DNA of 64,000 bases, taken from contig NZ_CP022657.1 of NCBI RefSeq assembly GCF_002243515.1, positions 1,417,001-1,481,000 on the forward strand. The letters run 5' to 3'. The position numbers were made by a program, and so were the translations under genes. The notes below the pieces were generated by a model. It saw nothing but the letters and a program-made list of their open reading frames with translations, did not search any database and had not been told where the DNA came from. Below, piece by piece: positions 35,001 through 42,736 of the stretch; position 1 is the first letter of the stretch; each line of letters starts with the position of its first letter. This DNA is from Tumebacillus algifaecis (lineage in GTDB: Bacteria; Bacillota; Bacilli; Tumebacillales; Tumebacillaceae).

Positions 35001-36717
35001 CTACACCGTGCGTCCGGCGGAGCGCGAAGATTACAGCCTGCTGTTGGATGACTTGGCGACTGCTGAGCGTCTGCCGCAGAAGATCGTTCATCTGTTCGGC
35101 GTGACCGACGCGGCGGACGATTACGAGGAGACGCAGGGCAAAGGCTTCTACTCGCTGCTCGGCCTGGCGCAGGCGCTCGGCGAGCAGACCCTGGCAGACG
35201 GTGTGGAGATCGGCGTGATCACCAACAACCTCCAAGACGTCCTGAACGACATCGTCACCGCTCCGGCCCGTGCCACCGCGCTCGGCCTGTGCAAAGTCAT
35301 CCCGCAAGAGCTGACCGGCGTCTCCGCCCGCGCGATCGACATCGACAGCGTGACCGATGCTGCCCTGCTGATCGCCGAGCTCTCTGCAGAAAGCGTGGAC
35401 ACGGTGGTGGCCTATCGCCGTAGCCTGCGCTTCGTGCAGACGTATGAAGCAGTTCGCTTGCCGCAGCGTAGCGCATCTGTCCACGCGAACGCGGTGGTCC
35501 TGATCACCGGTGCCAATACGCCAAACGGCCAGGCGGCAGCAGCGTATTTCGAACAACACCAAAATGCGAAGCTGGTGCTCATCACGCACGACGCGGAAGC
35601 AACCGACCCGCACGCTGTCACCGTGCACGTGCAGTCCTCCGACGCGGCAGCCGTTTCCGTGCAATCGCCAACGTCGAACTCGATTGAGATCACCGTACAG
35701 CCGCAGTCGGCAACCGAGGCCGGCTCGCAAACGAAAACGGCAGACAGGCTGTACTTCACCGCCAATATCACCGACCTTGCACAGATCCAATCGATTGTGC
35801 AGCGAGCGACGGAGCAGTTCGGCGAGATCACCGGCGTGATCCATGCGGAAGACCCGCGCGGCACGGGGATGTTGCAGCTGAAAACCCAAGAGATGACCGC
35901 CGCCGTCCTCGACCCGAAAGTAAAAGGTGCTCTGGTGCTGGAGCGGGCCCTCGCCGATGCGAAGCTGGACTTCTTCCTGCTCTACAACTCCACCGTCGCC
36001 GCTACCGGTGGCTTCGGCCAGTCTGACAACTGTGCTGCGGGCATGTTTTTGGACGCTTTTGCCGCCGCCAGAGCTCACACGCACACGGTCAATTGGGGCA
36101 TCTGGAAATGGGATGACTGGCAAGAACAGCAGCTCACAGGTGTCGCTGAACTGCACCAGCAGTTGCGTGAGGCACGCCTTGCGTTTGGCATCACGGAAGC
36201 GGAAGGATGGGAAGCTTTGACCCGCATTCTCAGCTTCGGCCTGCCGCAGACGGTCGTCTCCACCCAGGATTTCCACGACGTGCTGCAAGCGTCGCAAAGC
36301 TTCACCGCTGCGGGCTTCCTCGAAGCGCTGGAAGAGTCCCGCCAAGCCGCTTTGGCAGGCGCGCAGTCCAATTCCAACTATGTCGCTCCGCGCAATGAAC
36401 TGGAAGAGACGATCGCCGGATTCTGGGCCGAACTGTTCGGGATCAACCGCCCATCGATCCAAGCTGACTTCTTTGACTTAGGCGGCAATTCGCTGGTCGC
36501 GATCCAACTGGTCACACGGATGCGCAAACAGTTTGGCATGGATTTCCCGATCAATACGATCTTTGAATCACCTACCATTGAAGCGCTCGCCCAGATGGTG
36601 GAAAGCAACCAACTCGGTCAGGAAAAATTGGATGCGCTTGAGGAACTCCTGAAGCAGATCGAAGGCATGTCTGACGATGACCTGCTCGCCAAAATGCTGG
36701 AAGAAGAGACGAAGTGA
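32095..36717 (+). CDS. Type I polyketide synthase, KS-AT-KR(inactive?)-ACP
   Basis: 1540 residues, close in layout to the PKS at 5092. The KS has Cys182 in TACSTS and His in ETHGTAT and NMGHLDAAAG. The AT has Ser631 in GHSIGEY, with HAFH at 727 indicating malonyl-CoA. The KR (about 900-1365) begins DWFYVPTWK. The ACP Ser is in LGGNSLVAI near 1466. The KR catalytic segment reads GGFGQSDNCAAG: the Tyr is Asn1312 and the following Asn is Gly1316, while the Ser (in YNST) and the upstream Lys (DPKVKG) remain. Reduction is therefore unlikely, and the unit added should stay a beta-ketone unless modified in trans. The KR also has a loose Thr/Ser/Ala-rich insertion around 1175-1210. The acidic C-terminal helix (LEELLKQIEGMSDDDLLAKM) probably docks to the monooxygenase gene product next door. 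Confidence 0.94.
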   Translation: MSHEKENQLLEGIAIVGMSGRFPGSKNIAEFWANLQNGMETISEFTEEELKAAGVDADLLQDPQYVKRGGLLQDRELFDAHFFDYTAKEAEVTDPSHRLFLETAWEALETAGYDAEQYPGRIGVYGGVGANSFSYHLSANRALFEQIGALQATLATSYDFLATRVAYKLNLTGPALTVQTACSTSLVAVHQACQQLLMHECDMALAGGVAIKLLEAEGYLYQEGSILSPDGHCRAFDEQAQGTIGGDGVGVVVLKRLEDALEDGDQIYAVIRGSAVNNDGAEKIGFTAPSVDGQAQVILDALAVAGVEADTISYIETHGTATPLGDPIEVAALTNAYRESTDRVGYCALGSLKTNMGHLDAAAGVAGLIKATLMLKHAQFVPSLHFEKANPKLGLESSPFYVNTELKAWPSGREPRRAGVSSFGMGGTNAHVVLEEAPVAEVGSESLRNWQLLVLSAKTSTALTSATENVAAHLRENRQGELADVAYTLQTGRRAFDHRRIVAVQSHEDAVAALTALDGKRVFTAESETRDRSVVFLFPGQGAQNVNMGLDLYREEPVFREQVDLCSEQLKAHLGFDLRDVLYPAVDKQEEAQERLRQTSITQPALFVIEYALAKLWIELGVQPSAMLGHSIGEYVAAVFAGVMSLEDALKLVAVRGKLMQSLPEGTMLAVPLAEAEVLPLLGAGLSLAAVNGPRACVVAGTTEAVEQLEAQLQAQEVECRRLVTSHAFHSEMMDPILAAFAEAVQGVELHAPQLAYLSNVSGSWITAEEATDPNYWVKHLRGTVRFADNVHELLQEPGRLFLEVGPGRSLIGLTRQQVAAEGAQEVLLSSMRHRDEQVSDAAFLLTSLGRIWLSGLKLDWTRLYQAETRRRVALPTYPFERKRYWLERKAGTTAKIQRKKADIADWFYVPTWKKSLLIADDATDAKHWLLFLDETGAGAELAKRLTTAGHHVVTVAAGASFAKTEADAYTVRPAEREDYSLLLDDLATAERLPQKIVHLFGVTDAADDYEETQGKGFYSLLGLAQALGEQTLADGVEIGVITNNLQDVLNDIVTAPARATALGLCKVIPQELTGVSARAIDIDSVTDAALLIAELSAESVDTVVAYRRSLRFVQTYEAVRLPQRSASVHANAVVLITGANTPNGQAAAAYFEQHQNAKLVLITHDAEATDPHAVTVHVQSSDAAAVSVQSPTSNSIEITVQPQSATEAGSQTKTADRLYFTANITDLAQIQSIVQRATEQFGEITGVIHAEDPRGTGMLQLKTQEMTAAVLDPKVKGALVLERALADAKLDFFLLYNSTVAATGGFGQSDNCAAGMFLDAFAAARAHTHTVNWGIWKWDDWQEQQLTGVAELHQQLREARLAFGITEAEGWEALTRILSFGLPQTVVSTQDFHDVLQASQSFTAAGFLEALEESRQAALAGAQSNSNYVAPRNELEETIAGFWAELFGINRPSIQADFFDLGGNSLVAIQLVTRMRKQFGMDFPINTIFESPTIEALAQMVESNQLGQEKLDALEELLKQIEGMSDDDLLAKMLEEETK

Positions 36718-36731
36718 GGAGTGAAGTCCCG

Positions 36732-37991
36732 ATGAACGATCTGAACAAACGACTGGCCGCACTGTCACCGGAACAGCGCGCCCTGCTGGAAAAGCAGTTG
36801 AAAAAGCAAGGTCTCGACAACCTCGTCCAAAAAGAGGAAAGCGGCGAAATCGCCGTCACGATGCCGAAAGCGGACAGCGGGTCGCCAACTTTCAAAGGCG
36901 CTGGTCTGGAAAAGAAAGAGCGCGACCCGAACAAAGGGATGGACTTTTCCCTCTACTTCTTCTCAGGCGATGGCAGCACCGCGTCCCGCGACAAGTACCA
37001 GTTGCTCATCGACTGTGCCAAGCACGGCGACGAACACGGCTATGCGGCGGTCTGGACGCCGGAGCGCCATTTTCAAGATTTCGGTGGCCTGTACCCGAAT
37101 CCGGCCGTTCTATCGGCTGCGCTTGCGATGGTCACCGAAAAGATCGAACTTCGCGCTGGCTCGGTCGCGATTCCGCTCCATCACCCGATTCGCGTAGCTG
37201 AAGAATGGTCGGTCGTCGATAACCTCTCCGGAGGACGCATCGCGATCTGTGCCGCGTCCGGCTGGCATCCGAACGATTTCATCCTCTCTCCGAAGCCGAA
37301 CATGGATTACTACACCAATCGCCGACAGGAGATGATCGACTCGCTTGGAATCATCCAGCGTCTGTGGCAAGGCGAGACGGTCACCATGACCGGCATCGAT
37401 GGAGAAGCGGTGTCAACCCGCATGCTACCACGACCGATCCAGCCACAACTCGAGTTCTGGTTCGCCTCCCAGGGCGCGCCTGAAACGCTGATCAAGGCGG
37501 GCGAGATGGGCGGTCACATCCTGACCGGACTGGTCAACCAACCACTGCACGAATTGGAGCAAAAGATCAAGCTGTACCGTGACGCTCGCGCCAAAGCGGG
37601 GCATGATCCGGAAAAAGGGAAGGTGGCCGTCATGCTGCACACTTTCCTGGGCACCGATAACAACACGGTCAAAGAGCAGGCGAGACAGCCCTTGACCAGC
37701 TACCTGCGCACCTTCCTGCGCCAACAGGACAATTTTAAAAGCGACTTCGACCTCGCTACGGAAGCGGATAAAGATGCACTGGTCTCGTTTGCTTATGAAC
37801 GATACTTCGAGGAAAGCACCTTGCTCGGCACGGTAGACAAATGCGAAACGCTGATCAACAACCTGATCGCCATCGGCGTGACCGAAGTCGCCTGCCTCGT
37901 AGACTTTGGTCTGGCACCGGATACGGTGTTGGAAGGTCTCACCCATCTGAATGAATTGCAAGAACGGTATCGTGTCAAACAAACGGTATAG
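36732..37991 (+). CDS. Luciferase-like (LLM) flavin monooxygenase with assembly-line N-terminus
   Basis: 419 residues from the ATG at 36732, preceded by GAGGAG; this start gives MNDLNKRLAALSPEQRALLE, the same helical N-terminus as the NRPS partners. A GTG 18 bases earlier is possible. From about 65 the protein is an FMN/F420-type luciferase fold of the natural-product (MupA/Atu3640-like) class: GMDFSLYFFSGDG, AAVWTPERHF, RAGSVAIPLHHPIRVAEEW, then SGGRIAICAASGWHPNDF. Such domains are usually found inside or next to NRPS/PKS modules and are thought to oxidise the carrier-bound chain, commonly by hydroxylation. Here it is free-standing between a PKS with a dead KR and a Thr-loading NRPS, so the likely substrate is the beta-ketoacyl-ACP. 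The reaction is inferred, not shown. Confidence 0.9.
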   Translation: MNDLNKRLAALSPEQRALLEKQLKKQGLDNLVQKEESGEIAVTMPKADSGSPTFKGAGLEKKERDPNKGMDFSLYFFSGDGSTASRDKYQLLIDCAKHGDEHGYAAVWTPERHFQDFGGLYPNPAVLSAALAMVTEKIELRAGSVAIPLHHPIRVAEEWSVVDNLSGGRIAICAASGWHPNDFILSPKPNMDYYTNRRQEMIDSLGIIQRLWQGETVTMTGIDGEAVSTRMLPRPIQPQLEFWFASQGAPETLIKAGEMGGHILTGLVNQPLHELEQKIKLYRDARAKAGHDPEKGKVAVMLHTFLGTDNNTVKEQARQPLTSYLRTFLRQQDNFKSDFDLATEADKDALVSFAYERYFEESTLLGTVDKCETLINNLIAIGVTEVACLVDFGLAPDTVLEGLTHLNELQERYRVKQTV

Positions 37992-38002
37992 GAGGTTCGG
38001 CC

Positions 38003-41000
38003 ATGAAGGATTTACAGGAACGCATCAAATCGTTGTCGCCAGAACAGCGCAAAGTATTTGAAGCCCAACTGAAAAAAATGGGCATCGAAATCCCGCAAGA
38101 GCAAAAAGAGGAAGACACGATCGCACCGCGCGGCCACAACAATCCGAGCCCGTTGTCCTATGACCAGGAGCGCCTATGGTTCTTTCAGCAGATGGAGCCG
38201 GACAAATCGACGTACAACGTTTATACAGCATTGCGCTTCAAAGGAGTCTTGCATATCGACTTGCTGGAGCGTGCAGTGAATGGGATCGTGGCTCGACATG
38301 AGGCATGGCGCACGATTTTCCGGATGCAAGCGGACGGTAGTGTCGTACAGATTGTCCAGCCGAACGTGGAGATCAAAGCGGAGCTGATCGACTTGCGTCA
38401 TTTGCAGGAATCGGAGCGTGAAGAGGCGCTGGAGACAGAGAAATTCCGCGAATCGAATCGGTTGTTCGATCTGGAAAACGGACCTCTTTTACGCGTGATG
38501 CTCGTTCGGATGAGTGATGAAGACACCGTCTTCATCTTCTCGATTCACCATCTGGTGATGGACCGCGTAACGTTTTCGATGTTTTTCCACGAATTGAAAG
38601 TCAATTACACCGCGTACTTAAACGGTGAAGAACCGCAGTATGCTCCACTTCAATTGCATTATGCCGACTTTGCGGAATATCAGCGCAACACTTTACAGGG
38701 CGCTGAGATGGAAAAACAGCTTTCCTACTGGCGCAAACATCTGGAAGACTCTTCGCTCATCCTGAATCTGCCGACCGATTATCCGCGTTTAGCCGATCAG
38801 GATTACAAAGGGGCGCGACACCACTTTGAGATTCCGCAGAGCCTGTTTCAAGACCTGAAAGCGTTGGCCCGCCAAGAAAACGCGACCGCAAACATGATCA
38901 CGATGGCAGCCTATAAAGTCCTGCTCTACCGCTATACTGGACAGCCAGACATCATCATTGGTACCCCGCTTGCCAATCGTGACAAAGTGGAGATGGAAAA
39001 CATCTTTGGATACTTCCTGACCACAATCCCGCTGCGCACCGATCTGGCAGGTGATTTGCCGTTTCGCGAAGTACTTCGCCGCGTGAAAAATACTTCATTT
39101 GGCGCGTATGATTACAAAAACACACCGTTTGGCCTGATACTTGATGACATCAAGCCGGAGCGCGACGCTTCACGCAACCCGATCTATCAAGCGGTGTTCG
39201 TGTATGTTGACGTTCCAGAAGAAAAGTTTACTTTGCCTGGCATTGAAGTTGACGGCGAATGGATCGATAACCAGACGGCCAAATACGACCTCTCCCTCGC
39301 CATCGTGGAAAATGACGACGGCCTGAGCTTGTTCGAATATCGTGCCGATCTGTTCGAGCATGAAACGATTGTGCGCATGGCTGAGCATTACATGAATCTG
39401 CTTTACGCCATCGTGGACAACCCAGACAAGAGCATTTCCGAATTGGCGATGTTGACCGATGTGGAACATACTAAGCTGTTTAAAGAATGGAACGTGAAAC
39501 AAGAACTCTCGACACAGCCAACTCTGCATCAATTGTTTGAAGAGCAAGCTGCGAAACGCCCACATGCGGTCGCGGTCACGGAAGAAAATACAATCCTGAC
39601 TTACGCAGAACTGAATGCTCGCGCGAACCGATTGGCACATCGCCTGCAAAAGTTAGGCGTCGGCCCGGAGTCGTTGGTCGGCCTTTGCGTCGAGCGTTCG
39701 ACCGATATGGTCGTTGCAGTGCTCGGGATTTTGAAAGCAGGAGGTTCCTACGTTCCGCTCGATCCGACCTACCCGCAAGACCGTCTTGCATTTATGTTGG
39801 AAGACTCGGCTGTGTCTGTGTTAGTCACACAATCGAATCTACTGACGAACCTGCCTGCTCATCGTGCGCAAGTGGTCACCCTTGACCACGACGCTGCTGG
39901 GATCGCTGAAGAAAGCGCAGACAATTTGGAAAGCAGAGCAACGAGAGATACGCTTGCGTATGTCATTTACACCTCTGGCTCGACAGGGACACCAAAAGGA
40001 GTTCTCGTTCCGCACGGCAATGTGGTGCGCTTATTCAGCGAGACAGAGCATTGGTTCCATTTTCACGAACGGGACGTCTGGACGCTGTTCCATTCTTACG
40101 CGTTCGACTTCTCGGTCTGGGAACTGTGGGGGCCGCTGCTTTCCGGCGGTAAGTTGGTGATCGTGCCGTACCACGTCACCCGTGAACCGGACGCCTTCTA
40201 TGACCTGCTCGTCCGCGAAGGAGTGACCGTGCTTAACCAAACGCCGTCCGCTTTCCGACAATTGATGCTGGCTGAAGAGCGCGTTGGACTGTCGCCACAG
40301 CTCGCATTGCGTTATGTGATTTTCGGTGGAGAAGCATTGGAAATTCGATCGCTTGGCCCATGGTTCGACCGACATGGTGATTCGAAACCGCAACTGATCA
40401 ACATGTATGGCATCACAGAAACGACCGTTCATGTCACCTATCGTCCGCTCTCTGGTGATGACTTGGCCTCTAAAGCATCTGTGATCGGCCGTCCGATCCG
40501 CGACTTGCAAGTATATCTGTTTGACAATTACGGACAGCCGGTACCGATCGGCGTTCCCGGAGAAATCTGCGTTGGCGGTGCAGGTCTTGCGCGTGGATAT
40601 TTGAATCGCCAAGAACTAACGGAGGATCGCTTTATCCAAAAAGAGATCAACGGTGTTTCCGAACGTCTTTATCGCTCCGGTGATTTGGGTCGTTACTTGA
40701 GCAATGGTGATCTGGAATACCTTGGTCGTATTGACCAGCAGGTAAAAATTCGCGGGTTCCGTATTGAACTTGGTGAGATTGAAGCGGCGGTTGTAGAACA
40801 TCCGAGTGTGCGATCTGCGGTAGTCATCGACCATGAAGATGAGCGGGGTCACAAGCGGCTCATCGGGTATGTGATTCCGTATGCGAGCGGTGCAGTCTCT
40901 TCACAAGAACTTCGACATTATTTGAAAGAGCGTCTGCCTGAATATATGGTGCCGGCGTTGTTCGTCAGCGTGGAAACGATTCCGCTCACCGCCAATGGCA

Positions 41001-42736
41001 AGGTCGATCGCAAAAAGCTTCCAGCACCGCAAGCGATGGTTTTGGAAGATGCGGTGATGCCGACCAATGATGTGGAAGAAGTGTTGGCGAAGATTTATGC
41101 CGAAGTTCTACGTTTGGAGCATGTCGGGACTCACGACAATTTCTTTGATCTTGGCGGAGACTCGATCCTTTCGATTCAAATCATCACTCGCGCTGCCCAA
41201 GAGGGTCTGCGCCTGACGCCAAAGGACATGTTCAAATACCAGACCATTGCTGAACTTGCCATCGTTGCTGGCAAGGCGGCAATTGTCAAGAGCGAGCAAG
41301 GTCTCGTAACTGGCGAGGCAGCGCTGACCCCGAGTCAAGAGTGGTTCTTTGAGCAAAACCTGCTTGAGCAACATTACTGGAATATGCCGTTCTTACTTGA
41401 GGTGCGCCAGCGCGTCGATCTCGATCTATTACAAGCAGCATTTGGGGAGCTGATGAAACATCATGATGCTCTGCGCATGCGATTTGTCAAAGGCCAAAAT
41501 GGCTGGTCACAATTCAATGCCGATCTGAGTGATGACGTGCCGTTCGTAGTAATCGATTTAAGCCATGTGCCAAGCGATCTGCAGGAAGCGGCATTGGAAG
41601 AAGCGGCGCTCGAACTGCAAAGCGGTCTGAACTTAACTGACGGTCCGCTTGTACAATTTGCCTATTTCAATCTGGGACCGGAAAAAACGGGACGCCTATT
41701 ATTCGCGATGCACCACTTGGTGATCGACGGTGTCTCATGGCGAATTTTGATCGAAGATTTGCGCACTGCATACATGCAATTGCAAAACGGACAAAAAGTA
41801 AAATTGCCGCCGAAGACTACCTCGTACCGCTATTGGGCTAACCGTTTGAACGAGTATGCGCAAACTGCGACGGTTTTGAGCGAAGCAGATTATTGGCTCG
41901 AAGCAAGATGGCATCAGGTGAATGCACTGCCTGTGGATCAGAACGGTGAGAACATCGAATCATCTGTTGACATCGTCAGCGTCTCGCTCCCGAAAACGGA
42001 GACACAGCAATTGCTGTATGATGTGCCGAAAGCGTACAACACGCAGATCAATGACGTTTTGCTCACCGCGCTTGCCAAATCGATTGCCAACTGGACACAA
42101 CAGCGTACACTGCTTGTCAACATTGAGGGTCACGGCCGCGAAGACCTGATGGAGGAGATCGATCACTCCCGCACGGTCGGTTTCTTCACCTCAATCTATC
42201 CGGTGCTGCTCGACATAGGATTCGACAAACGCTTAGGTGAGCAGATAAAAGCGGTCAAAGAACAGCTGCGCGCGATCCCGAACAAAGGGGTCGGTTACGG
42301 CATTCTGCGTCATCTTTGCCAGGTGGGTTCGGTGGCGGAGCGCCTGAAGTCATTGCCGCAAGCGGACATCTCTTTCAACTATTTGGGCCAGTTTGATCAA
42401 CAGGTATCTGGTGATGCATGGTTCGGATTTGCCAGCGAATCGATCGGTTCCCCGCGCGCTCAAAGCGGCAGCCGCTCTCACAGCTTGCAAGTGTCAGCGA
42501 CTGTGCTAAGCGGTGAGCTCGAAGTGGTCTGGGAGTTTTCCAAGAACCTCCACAAGCGCGAGACGATCGAGCTCATCGCTCAGAACTTTCTTGCCGAATT
42601 GCAAGCTTTGATCGAGCACTGCCTCGACCCGAACGCTGGAGGTTTCACTCCGTCCGATTTCCCAGAGGCGAATGTCAACCAGCAAGACCTCGACAAGTTT
42701 TTAAGCTCGTTCGGCAAAGTGGGGGGCAAGGAATGA
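38003..42736 (+). CDS. Nonribosomal peptide synthetase C-A-T-E, threonine module
   Basis: 1577 residues: a helical N-terminus (MKDLQERIKSLSPEQRK), a C domain (about 45-480) whose motif is H182-H-L-V-M-D-R188, an A domain (about 500-1010), a T domain (LGGDSILSI near 1054) and an epimerisation domain (about 1105-1545; HHLVIDGVSWR, EGHGRE, RTVGFFTS, NYLGQFD). The A-domain residues read DFWNIGMVHK, the standard threonine code, with the YGITETTVH segment typical of Thr domains. With the E domain, a D-configured (allo-)threonyl residue is predicted. HHxxxDR is shared only with the free C protein at 9684; both act just after a PKS. It starts 11 bases after the monooxygenase stop, behind AGGAGG, and the next gene overlaps by ATGA. 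Confidence 0.94.
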   Translation: MKDLQERIKSLSPEQRKVFEAQLKKMGIEIPQEQKEEDTIAPRGHNNPSPLSYDQERLWFFQQMEPDKSTYNVYTALRFKGVLHIDLLERAVNGIVARHEAWRTIFRMQADGSVVQIVQPNVEIKAELIDLRHLQESEREEALETEKFRESNRLFDLENGPLLRVMLVRMSDEDTVFIFSIHHLVMDRVTFSMFFHELKVNYTAYLNGEEPQYAPLQLHYADFAEYQRNTLQGAEMEKQLSYWRKHLEDSSLILNLPTDYPRLADQDYKGARHHFEIPQSLFQDLKALARQENATANMITMAAYKVLLYRYTGQPDIIIGTPLANRDKVEMENIFGYFLTTIPLRTDLAGDLPFREVLRRVKNTSFGAYDYKNTPFGLILDDIKPERDASRNPIYQAVFVYVDVPEEKFTLPGIEVDGEWIDNQTAKYDLSLAIVENDDGLSLFEYRADLFEHETIVRMAEHYMNLLYAIVDNPDKSISELAMLTDVEHTKLFKEWNVKQELSTQPTLHQLFEEQAAKRPHAVAVTEENTILTYAELNARANRLAHRLQKLGVGPESLVGLCVERSTDMVVAVLGILKAGGSYVPLDPTYPQDRLAFMLEDSAVSVLVTQSNLLTNLPAHRAQVVTLDHDAAGIAEESADNLESRATRDTLAYVIYTSGSTGTPKGVLVPHGNVVRLFSETEHWFHFHERDVWTLFHSYAFDFSVWELWGPLLSGGKLVIVPYHVTREPDAFYDLLVREGVTVLNQTPSAFRQLMLAEERVGLSPQLALRYVIFGGEALEIRSLGPWFDRHGDSKPQLINMYGITETTVHVTYRPLSGDDLASKASVIGRPIRDLQVYLFDNYGQPVPIGVPGEICVGGAGLARGYLNRQELTEDRFIQKEINGVSERLYRSGDLGRYLSNGDLEYLGRIDQQVKIRGFRIELGEIEAAVVEHPSVRSAVVIDHEDERGHKRLIGYVIPYASGAVSSQELRHYLKERLPEYMVPALFVSVETIPLTANGKVDRKKLPAPQAMVLEDAVMPTNDVEEVLAKIYAEVLRLEHVGTHDNFFDLGGDSILSIQIITRAAQEGLRLTPKDMFKYQTIAELAIVAGKAAIVKSEQGLVTGEAALTPSQEWFFEQNLLEQHYWNMPFLLEVRQRVDLDLLQAAFGELMKHHDALRMRFVKGQNGWSQFNADLSDDVPFVVIDLSHVPSDLQEAALEEAALELQSGLNLTDGPLVQFAYFNLGPEKTGRLLFAMHHLVIDGVSWRILIEDLRTAYMQLQNGQKVKLPPKTTSYRYWANRLNEYAQTATVLSEADYWLEARWHQVNALPVDQNGENIESSVDIVSVSLPKTETQQLLYDVPKAYNTQINDVLLTALAKSIANWTQQRTLLVNIEGHGREDLMEEIDHSRTVGFFTSIYPVLLDIGFDKRLGEQIKAVKEQLRAIPNKGVGYGILRHLCQVGSVAERLKSLPQADISFNYLGQFDQQVSGDAWFGFASESIGSPRAQSGSRSHSLQVSATVLSGELEVVWEFSKNLHKRETIELIAQNFLAELQALIEHCLDPNAGGFTPSDFPEANVNQQDLDKFLSSFGKVGGKE

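Noticed and set aside
34576-36462. A 628-codon open frame antisense to the second PKS
   Set aside because: Arg/Gln/His/Leu-rich composition and no motif; long antisense frames are expected opposite GC-rich PKS coding sequence.
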